Part shown: piece by piece, positions 18,604 to 28,930 of the stretch
Position numbering within the stretch: the stretch's first letter is position 1
Layout: the number at the start of each line of letters is the position of its first letter
Origin: DASXRA01 sp963737425
Lineage (GTDB): Bacteria; Actinomycetota; Actinomycetes; Mycobacteriales; Jatrophihabitantaceae
DNA length: 64,000 nt
Assembly (NCBI GenBank): GCA_963737425.1
Contig: CAVTSX010000009.1
Span: forward strand, 62,001-126,000
Direction: 5' to 3'
The notes under the pieces: generated by a model
Seen by the model: only the letters and a program-made list of their open reading frames with translations
Databases searched by the model: none
Told to the model about the DNA's origin: nothing
Translations under genes and position numbers: made by a program

Positions 18604-19515
18604 ATGACGACGACCTCGATGCTGCGGTTGGGCGGAGTACTCGCTGCCCTGGCCACCCCTCTCGACGCCGAGGGCAGGCTCGATGACAAGGGTTTGCAAC
18701 GGCTGGTGCAGCACGTTGTTGCCGAGGGCGTCTCTGGACTGAGCCCGACCGGCTCGACCGGCGAAGGGTCGCGACTGTCGCGCGACCTGCGGGTCGAAGT
18801 CGTCGCGCGTACGCGTGCGATCACACCGGCGGCGATACCCGTCATCGCGGGCGCGCCACTTGGCAATGTGGCCGACGGCCTTCGGGAACTGCACGCGCTC
18901 GCCGACGCCGGCGCGGACGCCGCGCTGGTCTCCAGCCAGGTCAGCTATCCCCTGTCCGACGATGACGTCTCGCGGTTCTACGAGACGCTTGCCGAGCAAA
19001 CACCCCTGCCGCTCGTGCTGTACAACATCCCGGCCTACACAGGCGTTCGCATCGCGCCCGACCTGGTCGAACGGCTGGCGCCGCACCCGAATGTCATCGG
19101 GATCAAGGACAGCAGCCGGGACCTCGAGTACCAGCATGCGGTGATCCTTGCCGCGTCCGGCGCGCAGTTCAGCGTGCTCACGGGCACCGACACGCTGCTG
19201 CTTGCCAGCCTCGCGCTCGGCGCTCACGGGATGATCGCGGCGAGCGTCAACCTGGTTCCGTCTCTGTCCGTGAGCATCTACCGCGCGTTCACGTCCGGCG
19301 ACCTCGAGACGGCGCGGCGAGATCAGGCGAAGCTCGCCCGCATCGTCGTCGCGTGCCGCCGCGGCCCGGCGCCGGCCGGCTGGAAGGCGGCTCTCGCCAT
19401 TGCGGGTATCTGCGAGGACCACATGGCTGCCCCGGCCTCGCCACTGTCCGAGGCACTGCGCGCAGATCTGGCCCGCGCCCTCGTCGAGTCCGGCGTCGTG
19501 CGAGGCGATCAGTGA
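18604..19515 (+). CDS. DapA-family 2-keto-3-deoxy sugar acid aldolase (probable)
   Basis: A 303-aa class I aldolase of the DHDPS/NAL family. The carboxylate-binding GSTGEG motif, Tyr140 (LYNIPAYTG) and the Schiff-base Lys168 (GIKDSS) are intact. It should split a 2-keto-3-deoxy aldonate into pyruvate and glyceraldehyde or glycolaldehyde. It is not housekeeping dihydrodipicolinate synthase, because the neighbours are a lactonase and two sugar-acid dehydratases. ATG has GAGAGGAAC upstream. It is first in a three-gene operon, divergent from the sugar transporter operon, and preceded by direct repeats and an operator-like motif. Confidence 0.85.
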   Translation: MTTTSMLRLGGVLAALATPLDAEGRLDDKGLQRLVQHVVAEGVSGLSPTGSTGEGSRLSRDLRVEVVARTRAITPAAIPVIAGAPLGNVADGLRELHALADAGADAALVSSQVSYPLSDDDVSRFYETLAEQTPLPLVLYNIPAYTGVRIAPDLVERLAPHPNVIGIKDSSRDLEYQHAVILAASGAQFSVLTGTDTLLLASLALGAHGMIAASVNLVPSLSVSIYRAFTSGDLETARRDQAKLARIVVACRRGPAPAGWKAALAIAGICEDHMAAPASPLSEALRADLARALVESGVVRGDQ

Positions 19516-20408
19516 CGGACCTGTCCACGGCGAAGCGCGGCACGATCGACCAGATCGAGATCGTGGTCGACGAGCGGGCGCTGCTCGGCGAGTCGCCCGT
19601 CTGGGACCGCGCCACGGAATCCCTGCTGTGGGTCGACATCCTGCGCGGCGAGATCCACCGGTACTCCCCCGCCGACGACCGCGACGTGTCGATGCGCCTG
19701 CCCTGCACGGTCAGCGCCGCGATGCCGTGCCGCGACGGCGGCTTGGTCGTCGCGGCCGGCCTCGGCATCGCGCGTGTCGACGAGTCGAGCGGGCAGCTGA
19801 CCTGGATCGCCCACGCCGATCGAGGCGACCGGATGAACGACGCGGCGTGCGACCCCGCCGGGCGGCTATGGGCCGGAACGCTCACGGTGTCGCAGCGGCC
19901 CGAGGCGTCCGCGCTGTACCGCCTCGCCGGCTCGACGCTGACGCAGGTGCTCGACGACGTGACCATCTCCAACGGCCTTGCCTGGAGTCCTGACGGCGGC
20001 ACGCTGTACTACGCCGACACGCATACCGAGCGCATCGACGCGTTCGACTACGACGCGGCGCTCGGCGTTGCGACGGGCCGCCGTTGTTTCGTCGACCTGC
20101 ACGATGCGCCGGGCCGCCCCGACGGCCTGACCGTGGACGCCGAAGGGGGTGTCTGGGTGGCCATGGCCAAGGGCGGCGAGATCCGGCGCTTCGGACCTGA
20201 CGGTGCGCTCGACGTCGTCATCGACGTGCATGCTCCCGCGGTGACCAGCTGCGAGTTCGGTGGCGTGGGGCTACGCGACCTGTACGTGACGACCGCGTGC
20301 GTCGGGCTCGGCGAGGCGGATCTGGTCGAATATCCGCGGGCGGGCGCGCTGCTGCGGATTCGGGACGTCGGCGTGGCCGGCCTTCCGGCGAACGAGTTTC
20401 GCGGATGA
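19512..20408 (+). CDS. SMP-30/gluconolactonase family sugar lactonase
   Basis: A 298-aa six-bladed propeller hydrolase that opens aldonolactones. Family motifs are present: LLGESPVWD with the metal-binding Glu, NDAACDPAGRLWAGT, NGLAWSPDGGTLYYADT, and DGLTVDAEGGVWVA with the catalytic Asp. I choose the GTG at 19512, which overlaps the aldolase stop (GTGA), because homology begins right after it; an ATG at 19353 would overlap the aldolase gene by 160 bases. It would hydrolyse the lactone made by the SDR at 14323. Confidence 0.88.
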   Translation: MTDLSTAKRGTIDQIEIVVDERALLGESPVWDRATESLLWVDILRGEIHRYSPADDRDVSMRLPCTVSAAMPCRDGGLVVAAGLGIARVDESSGQLTWIAHADRGDRMNDAACDPAGRLWAGTLTVSQRPEASALYRLAGSTLTQVLDDVTISNGLAWSPDGGTLYYADTHTERIDAFDYDAALGVATGRRCFVDLHDAPGRPDGLTVDAEGGVWVAMAKGGEIRRFGPDGALDVVIDVHAPAVTSCEFGGVGLRDLYVTTACVGLGEADLVEYPRAGALLRIRDVGVAGLPANEFRG

Positions 20409-22123
20409 GCGCCGAGCGCCGCAGCGCGCAGTGGTTCGCCGCCACCGGCAAGGTCGGTTTCGTCCACCGGTCGAAGCTCTACGGCGAAGGCTTCGACGCC
20501 TCGCTGTTCGACGGGCGCCCCGTCGTGGGCATCGCCAACAGTTGGTCGCAGCTCAACCCGTGCAACGCACACCTGCGCCGCCTGGCCGAATCGGTTCGCC
20601 GCGGCATCGTCGAGGCGGGCGGAGCCGCGCTGGAGTTTCCGACGATGTCGCTGGGTGAAACGCTGATGCGGCCGACGGCGATGCTCTACCGCAACCTGAT
20701 GGCGATGGAGGTCGAGGAGACGCTACGGGCCAACCCCCTCGACGGTGTCGTGCTGCTCGCCGGCTGCGACAAGACCACGCCGGCAATGGTGATGGGTGCC
20801 GCGAGCGTCGATCTGCCCACCGTGCTCGTCACCGGCGGCCCGGCGCTCACCGGCGAATTCCGCGGCGAGGCGGTCGGCTCGGGCACCCACGTGTGGCGAT
20901 TCTCCGAGCAGGTGCGGGCCGGGCAGATGAGCGAAGGCGAGTTCCGCCAAGCCGAGGCTTGCCTCGCCCGCGGCAACGGGCACTGCAACACGATGGGCAC
21001 CGCCTCGACCATGGCGTGCCTCACCGAAGCCATGGGCCTGCAGCTGCCCGGATCCGCGACAGCGCCCGCGGTGGACGCCGAGCGGCTGCGGCTGGCCGCC
21101 GAGGCAGGACGGCGCGCCGTCGCTCTCGTGCACGAGCACCACCCGATCGGCGAGATGCTGACCCGCCGGTCGTTCGAGAACGCGGTGCGCCTCAACGCCG
21201 CGCTCGGCGGATCGACCAACGCCGTCGTCCACCTGCTCGCCATCGCCGGTCGGGCCGGCGTGCCGCTCACGCTCGACGACATCGACGTGCTCTCGCGCGA
21301 CGTGCCGCTACTGGTCGACCTGCTGCCGTCCGGCCGGCACTTCATGGCCGACCTGCACGCAGCCGGCGGCGTGCCCGCCGTGATGCGTGAGCTCGGCGAC
21401 CTCGTGCACGCTGACCTGCCGACCGTCACGGGGCGCAGCGTCGACGACATCCGCTCGGCCGCGTCACCGGGCCGGCCGGGAATCGTCCGCTCGCGGCGCG
21501 AGCCGCTGCAGCCGCCGGGATCGGGCGTGGCGGTGCTGCGGGGGTCGCTGGCCCCCAACGGCGCGATCGTGAAGCAGAGCGCCGCGAGCCCGGGGTTGCT
21601 CCGCCACCGGGGCAGGGCGCTGGTGTTCGACTCGATCGAGGACTACGACGCCGGTATCGACGACCCGGCGCTCGATGTCGACGCCTCGACCGTGCTCGTC
21701 GTTCGCTACGCCGGGCCGCGCGGCTACCCGGGCATGCCCGAGATCGGCAACCTGACGCTGCCACGGCGGCTGCTGCAAGCCGGCGTCACCGACATGGTGC
21801 GGGTGTCGGACGCGCGGATGAGCGGCACGTCCTACGGAACCGTCGTACTGCACGTCGCACCGGAGGCGGCGGTCGGCGGGCCGCTCGCATTCGTCGAAAC
21901 CGGCGACGAGATCGAACTCGACGTTCCCGCGCGCCGGCTCGAACTGTGCGTCGACGCCGACGTTCTCGCGCAGCGGCGCGCAGCGTGGCGGCCTCGCGAG
22001 CCGGCCGGCGCTCGCGGCTGGGTCAAGCTGTACGTCGAGCACGTCCAGCAGGCCGACACCGGCGCCGATCTCGACTTCCTCGTCGGCGGCAGCGGCGCGG
22101 CAGTACCGCGCCGCTCGCTCTGA
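20405..22123 (+). CDS. IlvD/Edd-family sugar acid dehydratase
   Basis: A 572-aa iron-sulfur dehydratase. Three cysteines likely to bind the cluster are in place: Cys53 (NPCNAHL), Cys121 (AGCDKTTPA) and Cys194 (GNGHCNTMGTAST). The length and sugar-gene context point to an aldonate dehydratase (L-arabonate, D-xylonate or similar) rather than the valine-pathway enzyme. ATG at 20405 overlaps the lactonase stop (ATGA). Together with the unrelated DgoD-like enzyme at 12063, the locus has two dehydratases of different folds that could serve two sugars through one aldolase. Confidence 0.88.
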   Translation: MSAERRSAQWFAATGKVGFVHRSKLYGEGFDASLFDGRPVVGIANSWSQLNPCNAHLRRLAESVRRGIVEAGGAALEFPTMSLGETLMRPTAMLYRNLMAMEVEETLRANPLDGVVLLAGCDKTTPAMVMGAASVDLPTVLVTGGPALTGEFRGEAVGSGTHVWRFSEQVRAGQMSEGEFRQAEACLARGNGHCNTMGTASTMACLTEAMGLQLPGSATAPAVDAERLRLAAEAGRRAVALVHEHHPIGEMLTRRSFENAVRLNAALGGSTNAVVHLLAIAGRAGVPLTLDDIDVLSRDVPLLVDLLPSGRHFMADLHAAGGVPAVMRELGDLVHADLPTVTGRSVDDIRSAASPGRPGIVRSRREPLQPPGSGVAVLRGSLAPNGAIVKQSAASPGLLRHRGRALVFDSIEDYDAGIDDPALDVDASTVLVVRYAGPRGYPGMPEIGNLTLPRRLLQAGVTDMVRVSDARMSGTSYGTVVLHVAPEAAVGGPLAFVETGDEIELDVPARRLELCVDADVLAQRRAAWRPREPAGARGWVKLYVEHVQQADTGADLDFLVGGSGAAVPRRSL

Positions 22124-22136
22124 GCCCCGTCCGGTA

Positions 22137-25125
22137 TCAGCCCACTGCCATGGCGAAGGCGTGCATGCTGACGTCTCCCCGATCCGGCAGCGCGACCGCC
22201 CGCAGACTCTTCCCGGCGGACAGCGGCAGGTAGGCCGCGAACAGGCTGGCTGTATGTGGCGGCTTGCCGTTCGTGCGGTTCAGGTAGGCGGTGGTCGCGA
22301 TCAGGTCGTCGCCGGCGACCGGCGCCGTGGCGAACCAATCGGGCCATGTGAGCGTGAACAGCTGCGTGCTGCCGTCGGTGTAGTACACGGTGCCGGTGCC
22401 CGCCTGCGTGCCGGATACGCCGGCGCCGAGGATGCCGAGGACACTGCCGGATCCGGACACGTCGATCAACTGGCCCCGCATCGTCGCGTTGTCGTCCACG
22501 CCCGACGGCACGTCCGGCCAGGTGAACGCGACACCCCGTCCGGGCACGGCCGCGCCGGGCGTGATGCCCACCGCCGCGAGAGCCTGTGCGGAGTAGCTGT
22601 TGCCGGAGCCGTCGAAGTTCCCCGGCGTGTGATCGGCATCGTCGGTGATTCCCACGTTGTCGAAGGCGGCGCCCACCGACGGGTACGGCACCGACACGGT
22701 CGCTGCGTCGGACCGGCTGCCGGTCCCGCCCTCGGCCGCCTGGTAGGTCGCGGTCGCCGTCAGCGGATAGCTTGCGGGCCGGACTCCGGCGGACGCGGTC
22801 AGCTGCCAGGTGGTCGTGACCGACTGCCCCGCAAGCACCGTCTGGAACGACGCCGGTGAGCTCGGCATCACGGTCCACCCGGACGGGCCGGGTAGCGCGA
22901 TGCGCACGTTGTGCACGGCATAGGCGCTGTCGTTCGTGAACGTCGTCGTCGCGGGCGATGTCGAACCGGCGTCGAGAATCTCGGGCGCAGTCGTCTTGAC
23001 GTAGCGCGGGCCGACGGGCTTGGCCACCGTGAACGTGTCGGTGGCCGCGATGTCCTGCGACGACGTGCCGACCATGATCCGGTACGAGCCACCGGCCAGC
23101 ACCCACCCGTGCGAGTTGTCGTCCCAGTAGGACAGGTCACCCGGCGCCAGCTCGAAGCTCACCCGCCGCGTCTGGCCGGGCTTGAGGCTCACCTTCCGGT
23201 AGCCCTTGAGTTGCTTGGGCGGTTCGTTCGTACTTGCGGGCAAGCCGACGTAGAGCTGGACGACCTCTGCCCCTGTCCTTGCGCCGGTGTTCGTCACGTC
23301 CGCGCTCACCGTCTCGTGTCCGTTGGCGGCGAGCTGTTTGGGCCCGATCACCAGATGGCTGACGGCGAATGTCGTGTAGGACAGGCCATAACCGAACGGG
23401 AACAACGGCGCGATGCCCTGCGCGTCGTACCAGCGGTACCCGACCTGCAGGCCCTCGCTGTAGTCGGCATCGCCATTCACTCCGGGCCATTGTTGGGGTG
23501 TGTGCGCAGGTGTGTCCGCCTCGCTTCGCGGGAAGGTGATCGGCAGCTTGCCGGACGGGTTCACATCGCCGAACAGCAGCGCGGCCAAGACATTGCCGTC
23601 TTCCTGGCCCGCGTACCAGCCCTCGACCACCGCCTTGACGCCGCTCAGCCAGGGCATCGTCACCGCGCTGCCGGTATTGAGCACGACGACGGTGTTCGGG
23701 TTCGCCGACGCGACGGCCGCGATCAGGTCGTCCTGGCCGGACGGAAGTGACAGGTCCGGTCGGTCGGCGCCCTCGCGCTCGACGTCATTCGCGAACACGA
23801 TCGCGACGTCGGCGTTCTTCGCCGCCTGCACGGCACCCTGCTCGAGGCCTTGCGTGTAGGTGACGTCCACGCCGCTGCCGGCACGATTCTTGATTCCCTG
23901 GTAGGGGGTGACGACGTACGGCGCCTGGACGTGGGAACTGCCACCGCCGGCCGTGTAGGCCTGATCGCCGCCGTCCGGCCCGATCACGGCGATGGACTTG
24001 GTCGTGGCCGGCAAGGGCAGGGCGTTGTCCGCGTTCTTCAGCAGCACGGCGCCCTGTTCGGCAATGTCGCGCGCGCTGGCCGCATGCTGTGGCGAGGTGA
24101 CGACCGTGTCGGGAGTGCCGGTGGGTTGGCGCTCGAACAGGCCGAACCGGAACATCTCCCGCAGCACCCTGCTCACGGCGTCGTCGATCCTGCTGATCGG
24201 CACCGACCCGGCCTGGACGCCGGCCTCGAGTTCCGCGTTGTGTTGAGGCTTGGACTGGTCCATACCCGCGTTGTAGGCCGCGCCCACATCGTGCACGGCG
24301 CCCAGATCTGAACGGATGAACCCGCGGAACTGGTACTCGTTCTTGAACACGTCCTGCATCAGCGACGAGTTCTGACACGAGTACGCACCGTTGATCTTGT
24401 TGTACGCGCACATCGCGGTGGCGACGTCGCCTTTCGTCACCGCCGCTTCGAACGCGGGCAGGTAGATCTCGCGCAGGGTCCGCTGGCTTACGACGTCGTT
24501 GATGCTGCCGCGATCGGTCTCCTGGTTATTTCCCGCGAGGTGCTGGACGTCCGCCATGACTCCGGTGCGCTGAGATGGCATCGATGTCGGCGACGCCGGT
24601 TTGCGCGGCCAGGTAAGGGTCTTCGCCGTAGGCTTCGAAGGTTCGGCCGTTCTCGGGTACTCGGGCGATGTTCACGTCAGGTCCCTGGGCAACCTCGATT
24701 CCCTTGCCCCACGACTCCGTGCCCTGGATGTTGCCGTACTGCGCGGCAACCGACGGATCCCAGGACGCGGCGACGGTGATCGGTGCGGGCAGTTGCGTCA
24801 CGTCGTGAAAGCCGGCCGCGACACCTGCCGGGCCGTCCTGCAGGATCAGCCGCGGGATGCACAGCCGCGCAATGGCCGGGAAGTAGTTCTCGTACCCGTC
24901 GGGGCTCGCGGCCAGGCCCATCATGTCGATCTTCTCGTCCAGGGTCATCTGACCGACGACCTGGTTGACTCGGTCGTCGACCGGCGCGGCCGAACCCACC
25001 CACGGGCAGCCGGTGTCGGCGAACGCCGGCGCGGCAGTGGTCGGACCGGCGGTTGCCACACCGAGAACCGTGAAACATGCAGCGGCTACAGCCAGAAGTG
25101 ACCGCGGTGATTCGATACGAGGCAC
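22137..25125 (-). pseudogene. Secreted GH3 glycosidase interrupted by a frameshift
   Basis: Two overlapping frames make one GH3 enzyme. The N-terminal part (25125 down to about 24574) has a signal peptide, QMTLDEKIDMM, LQDGPAGVA and FEAYGEDPYLA. The C-terminal part (about 24572 to 22137) has VMADVQHLAGNNQE, the nucleophile region RSDLGAVHD, the GH3 C-terminal domain, an Fn3-like domain, a NEW3-like domain and the C-terminal module shared with two GH2 proteins. One extra base near 24573 restores the family motif if removed. The usual Lys of the KH motif is Gln here (QH). A start at ATG 24581 would make an 814-aa protein lacking the first half of the barrel, surely inactive. It may be a real mutation or a sequencing error. 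It follows the GH2 gene at 25148 after 22 bases. Confidence 0.8.
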
Positions 25126-25147
25126 GCTCCCGAGTTGATGGACAGAA

Positions 25148-28100
25148 CTATCCGATGGCCAGGGCGAAAACGTGGATGCCCGTGATCCGGCCGCCGGGCG
25201 GGATCGAACCTCCGGCGGGCAGGGTGACTGCTCGTACGGTCTTGCCCGGCGTGATCGGAACCCCGACGTACATCACGTAGACGGTCTGGTTGCGCCTGCC
25301 GGCCACGCCGCCATTGCTCGCCGGGTTGGAGTCGTTGATGTACGGCAGCGTGGCGACACTGTCGTTCTCCGGGCCGGGCGCGGCGAAGTAGTTGTCCAGC
25401 GTGGCGGAGTAGCTGCTCGTGCTGCCGTCTGTGTAGTGCACGGTGCCCGTGCCACCCTCGTTGGCGGGGCTACCCGCGCCGAGAAAGCCGAGCGTCGATC
25501 CGGTGCCTGAGATGAGGATCGTCTGCCCGGCGGCGACGACGTTGTCGGGTTGCCCAGCGGCGAGGTTCGGCCAGGTGAAGGCGATTCCGTTGTGCGTGAC
25601 TGCGGCACCGGGCGCGAGCCCGGCGGCCGTCATCGCCTGCTCGGAGTAGCTGTTGCCGACCCCGTCGAAGTTCGCGGCCGTGATGTTCGCGTCGTCGCTG
25701 ATCCCGGCGTTGTTGTATGCACTGGCCAGCGAGTTGTACGGGACGAGCAGGCTGAGGCTGCTGTCAGTGACCCCGCGCTGCGCCGCGGCGGTGTAGGTCG
25801 CCCGGACCGTGACGGCGACGCTTCCCGGTGTCGCCTGGGCCGGAGCCGTGAGCTGCCAGCGGATGTCGGCGGTCTGGCCGGCCGGGACCTTCGTGAGAGT
25901 CGTCGGGGTCAATGCCCGCACGGTCCAGCCACTGGGTAGGTCAAGGGCCAGCGTCACGCGGTCGAGGGTCGGCAGCCCGTTGTTGGTGAACGTGCTGGTC
26001 ACGGTGGTGGATTCACCCGCCGCGACAAGCGTCGGCTGGGCCGCGGCACTCAGCGTGCCGTAGGGAACCGGCGGGCCGCCCGGCGTCGTCTGCCGGACGT
26101 GGACGGTCGTCGAGGGCGAGCCCAGCGTCGGATGGCTTGCCCGGACGGTGACAGCGCCCGGCGAATTGGTCAGTGACCGCAACCAGACGGCACCCACGCC
26201 GCCCGCGTCGGCGAACGCGAACGGGTTGTCCCCGACCAGCGCCGCCGGGCCGTGCACCGACAGCTGCACCTGCCCGTCGACGTAAGGACGCGGCGCGCCG
26301 TACTTGTCAACGGCGCGGAAGACGATCCGCGTTGCATCGGAACCGTCGGCCACCAGTTCGGTGTCGTCGGCGGCGAGCGAGAGGCGGTCGCCGGACGGGT
26401 CGGACGAGAACCGGCGCGAGATGACCTTGGCGCTGCCGAGATATCCGTCGATCCGCAACTCCGGGTGCGTCGAGCCGTCGACCGAACTGAAGTCGACGAA
26501 GGACGGCGGGTAAGGCAGGTTGCCGTACCCGGCGGTGTCCGGCATCGCGGTTGCATGATGCGCGTCGCCCACGAACACCTCGAGCCGGTCGAGGTTCGAG
26601 CAGATCATCGCCTGGTCGAGGCTGGTCACCGGAGAGGTCGGTCCGAAGTCCCAGTAGAACGCCGGTGCAATGACCGGCCTGGCCTGCGGGTCGACCTGCG
26701 CCTCGTAGATCGCGGCACCTGGTTTCGGGACGCGGAACAAGTCGACGACGCCGGTGTATTTGACCTCCTGGAACATGTTTCCGGATCCGGAGTCGTAGTC
26801 GTATCCGGACCAGGCAACCAGGCCGCAGTAGCGGTCGTCCGATGCTGCGATGTTGTGCACCCGGCCGTGCGCTGTCGCCTGGCCCTGCTGCGCGTCCTGC
26901 GTATCGATGCGGCGGAAGAACTTCGCCGGGCCGGACAGCGTGCCGACCGCTTCGCTGACCATGTACGGGCGGTCGGTGCGGGGCGGCATCAGCTCCGGCT
27001 GCTTCTCACCGTTGCTCCCGGTGCTGCTGGAGTAGTCGTTCTGCGAGAAGACGTCCTGGACGTATCCGGTGGTGTTGTGTCGCCCGGCCATCGCGCCGAC
27101 GGTCGGGCGCGAGTCGTCCAGGGAATGGGCGAGGTCGCGCGTGCTCGTGTAGAACGGCACGTCGTCGACCGTCTCGTTGAGCCGAGCTCCCCAGATGATG
27201 ATCGACGGATGGTCGCGGTCGCGCCGCACCATCTCGCCGACATCCCGGTAGGCAAGGGCTTTCCACGAGTCGTCGCCGAGGTAGCCCCACCCGGGAGCTT
27301 CCTCCCAGACCATCAGCCCGAGCTCGTCGCACGCATCGAAGAACGCCTCCGATTGCGGGTAGTGCGAGCAGCGCACCATGTTGCAGTTGAGTTCCTGGCG
27401 CAGAATCTCCGCGTCCTTGCGTTGGACGCGTTCGGGCATCGCGCCGCCGACGTAGGGGAAGATCTGATGCCGGTTGACGCCGAACAGCTTCAACCGCCTG
27501 CCGTTCAAGAAGAAACCACTCATCGTGAACGCGGCCTCGCGGAACCCGATCCGGGTGCGATAGTCGTGCAGGGCAACGCCATTGACCTGCAGTGTCGCGA
27601 CGATGTCGTACAGGCGCGGGTTGTCGACGTCCCACAGTTCGATGTCGCCCAGGCCGGTCAGGGTCGCCGTCGCGGTCGTCTGGCCGGTGGAGTTGATCGT
27701 CAGCGATGCTTGCGCCGAAGCCACGTTGCGAACGCCGTCGCGCAGGTCGACGACGATCTCGCTCGCACCCTGCGGCACGACCGCGGCGTCCACGGTGCAC
27801 TCGACCACGACCTGCCGGGTTCCCGCGTCGAGGACGTTCACCGGCTTGGCAAAGACGTCGGCGATGAAGACCTGCGGCACCGCGCGCAGTTGCACCTCCC
27901 GGTAGAGCCCTCCCGGTTGCCAGAAGTCGACGGACGTCGACGACGACGGAGCGGGCCGGTCCGGCGGCACGTTGAGGTTGAACGTCGAGTCGAGGGTCAC
28001 GGCAAGGACGTTGTCGCGGGCCTTGAGCTGATCGGTGATCTCCAGGCTGAACGGCAGGTAGCCGCCGAGATGGGCCGTAAGGTCCTGGCCGTTCAGCGTC

Positions 28101-28513
28101 GGGGTCGCGAGAGTCATGGCAGCGGCGAAGTCGAGGAAGACGCGCATGCCCTCGGTGCTGGTCGGCGCGTCGAAGTGGTTGCGGTAGATCCAGATCCGCT
28201 CCCATGTGGCTGGGTCCCAATTGCGCCACGACAGCGGCGTGACGGTGTGCGGCAGCGTGACGGTCGCGAATTCGCTGTCGTCGAAGCCGATTCCGGTGCT
28301 GCCCGCCGATGCCTCGCCGCCGAACAACCACCCTGTGGTTAGCGGGAGAACGCGAGCAGCCGGCCCGGGCGGAGTTGCCGCGCCGGCCCGTTGCGACGGC
28401 TCACCAAGTACCGACCAGGCAGCGAGGCCGACCGCACCGACCCCGGATGCTTGAAGGAACTGCCGCCGTGAGAACTGTCCGCGCTTGTGGTTTCGCTTGA
28501 TCTGGTCAGTCAT
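25148..28513 (-). CDS. Tat-exported GH2 glycosidase 1 with NEW3-like and shared C-terminal module
   Basis: A 1121-aa secreted enzyme. The Tat signal RRQFLQASGVGAVGLAAWS comes first, then the GH2 sugar-binding, sandwich and barrel domains. The acid/base Glu447 (WGARLNETVDD) and nucleophile Glu521 (MVSEAVG) are at the expected places. GH2 members include beta-galactosidases, beta-glucuronidases and beta-mannosidases; the exact activity cannot be read off. After the barrel come an Ig-like domain, a NEW3-like domain (residues ~860-950) and the ~170-aa module ending in HVFALAIG. ATG is preceded by GGAGAAGG. It heads a two-gene unit with the GH3 gene, and an operator-like motif lies 131 bases upstream. 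Confidence 0.87.
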   Translation of the reverse strand: MTDQIKRNHKRGQFSRRQFLQASGVGAVGLAAWSVLGEPSQRAGAATPPGPAARVLPLTTGWLFGGEASAGSTGIGFDDSEFATVTLPHTVTPLSWRNWDPATWERIWIYRNHFDAPTSTEGMRVFLDFAAAMTLATPTLNGQDLTAHLGGYLPFSLEITDQLKARDNVLAVTLDSTFNLNVPPDRPAPSSSTSVDFWQPGGLYREVQLRAVPQVFIADVFAKPVNVLDAGTRQVVVECTVDAAVVPQGASEIVVDLRDGVRNVASAQASLTINSTGQTTATATLTGLGDIELWDVDNPRLYDIVATLQVNGVALHDYRTRIGFREAAFTMSGFFLNGRRLKLFGVNRHQIFPYVGGAMPERVQRKDAEILRQELNCNMVRCSHYPQSEAFFDACDELGLMVWEEAPGWGYLGDDSWKALAYRDVGEMVRRDRDHPSIIIWGARLNETVDDVPFYTSTRDLAHSLDDSRPTVGAMAGRHNTTGYVQDVFSQNDYSSSTGSNGEKQPELMPPRTDRPYMVSEAVGTLSGPAKFFRRIDTQDAQQGQATAHGRVHNIAASDDRYCGLVAWSGYDYDSGSGNMFQEVKYTGVVDLFRVPKPGAAIYEAQVDPQARPVIAPAFYWDFGPTSPVTSLDQAMICSNLDRLEVFVGDAHHATAMPDTAGYGNLPYPPSFVDFSSVDGSTHPELRIDGYLGSAKVISRRFSSDPSGDRLSLAADDTELVADGSDATRIVFRAVDKYGAPRPYVDGQVQLSVHGPAALVGDNPFAFADAGGVGAVWLRSLTNSPGAVTVRASHPTLGSPSTTVHVRQTTPGGPPVPYGTLSAAAQPTLVAAGESTTVTSTFTNNGLPTLDRVTLALDLPSGWTVRALTPTTLTKVPAGQTADIRWQLTAPAQATPGSVAVTVRATYTAAAQRGVTDSSLSLLVPYNSLASAYNNAGISDDANITAANFDGVGNSYSEQAMTAAGLAPGAAVTHNGIAFTWPNLAAGQPDNVVAAGQTILISGTGSTLGFLGAGSPANEGGTGTVHYTDGSTSSYSATLDNYFAAPGPENDSVATLPYINDSNPASNGGVAGRRNQTVYVMYVGVPITPGKTVRAVTLPAGGSIPPGGRITGIHVFALAIG

Positions 28514-28643
28514 CCTGCCTTCTCCGGTCGAGTGCGCCTAAGGCCTGCGTCCGCTCATGCGCGGAGCAGGCAACCGACCCACACGAGGGCGTGGCCGAAC
28601 TGGACGACGGCCGCAGTCGCTCGCGTCCTCGCGTGATCCAAAG

Positions 28644-28658
28644 TGGTAAGACCTCCGG
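28644..28658 (+). promoter_or_regulatory. Operator-like motif, copy 3 (before GH2 glycosidase 1)
   Basis: TGGTAAGACCTCCGG, core GGT-AAG-ACC. It is 131 bases upstream of the GH2 start codon, so a long leader or a second function is implied. Confidence 0.6.
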
Positions 28659-28749
28659 CCAGCATGGAGGGCAATGCGGTGAAGTGTCAAGACATGTCCA
28701 GTGAAATCGGCACATTGGGCAGAGCCGCCGTCCGACAAGTGCTACAGCA

Positions 28750-28820
28750 TTGATCGTCTCTGTCGAAGCTGCGAGTAGTGGCGGATCCAGCAGGGCTCGA
28801 TCAAGACCCGATGGGGGCGC
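28750..28820 (+). repeat. Dispersed ~70-base intergenic repeat, copy 2
   Basis: Partner of 9089-9160 in the same orientation. The best conserved part is the first 45 bases. Confidence 0.6.
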
Positions 28821-28930
28821 ACATCACACGGCAGCCGACCCTCCTCGAACCGAGTCAGCACGCGAACCGTGCGCCGATCGGAGCAGTACTCAAGGACCGA
28901 CCGCCACTGGTCGCTCCATCGCAAGGACGA

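Larger units (their letters stand above)
28514..28930. other. 417-base intergenic region before GH2 glycosidase 1
   Basis: It holds operator-like motif copy 3 (28644-28658), an 8-base palindrome GACATGTC (28691-28698) and copy 2 of the dispersed repeat (28750 on). Beyond about 28820 I see nothing distinct; the reading frames there are shadows. Confidence 0.6.

Noticed and set aside
18604..19515. Housekeeping dihydrodipicolinate synthase (dapA)
   Set aside because: The family and catalytic residues fit, but the overlap with lactonase and dehydratase genes indicates a sugar-acid aldolase.
24526..24581. Programmed frameshift in the GH3 gene
   Set aside because: No slippery heptamer or downstream pseudoknot is evident, and such control is not known for this family; mutation or sequencing error is simpler.
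26252..28342. Open plus-strand frame of 696 codons
   Set aside because: Antisense shadow of GH2 glycosidase 1.
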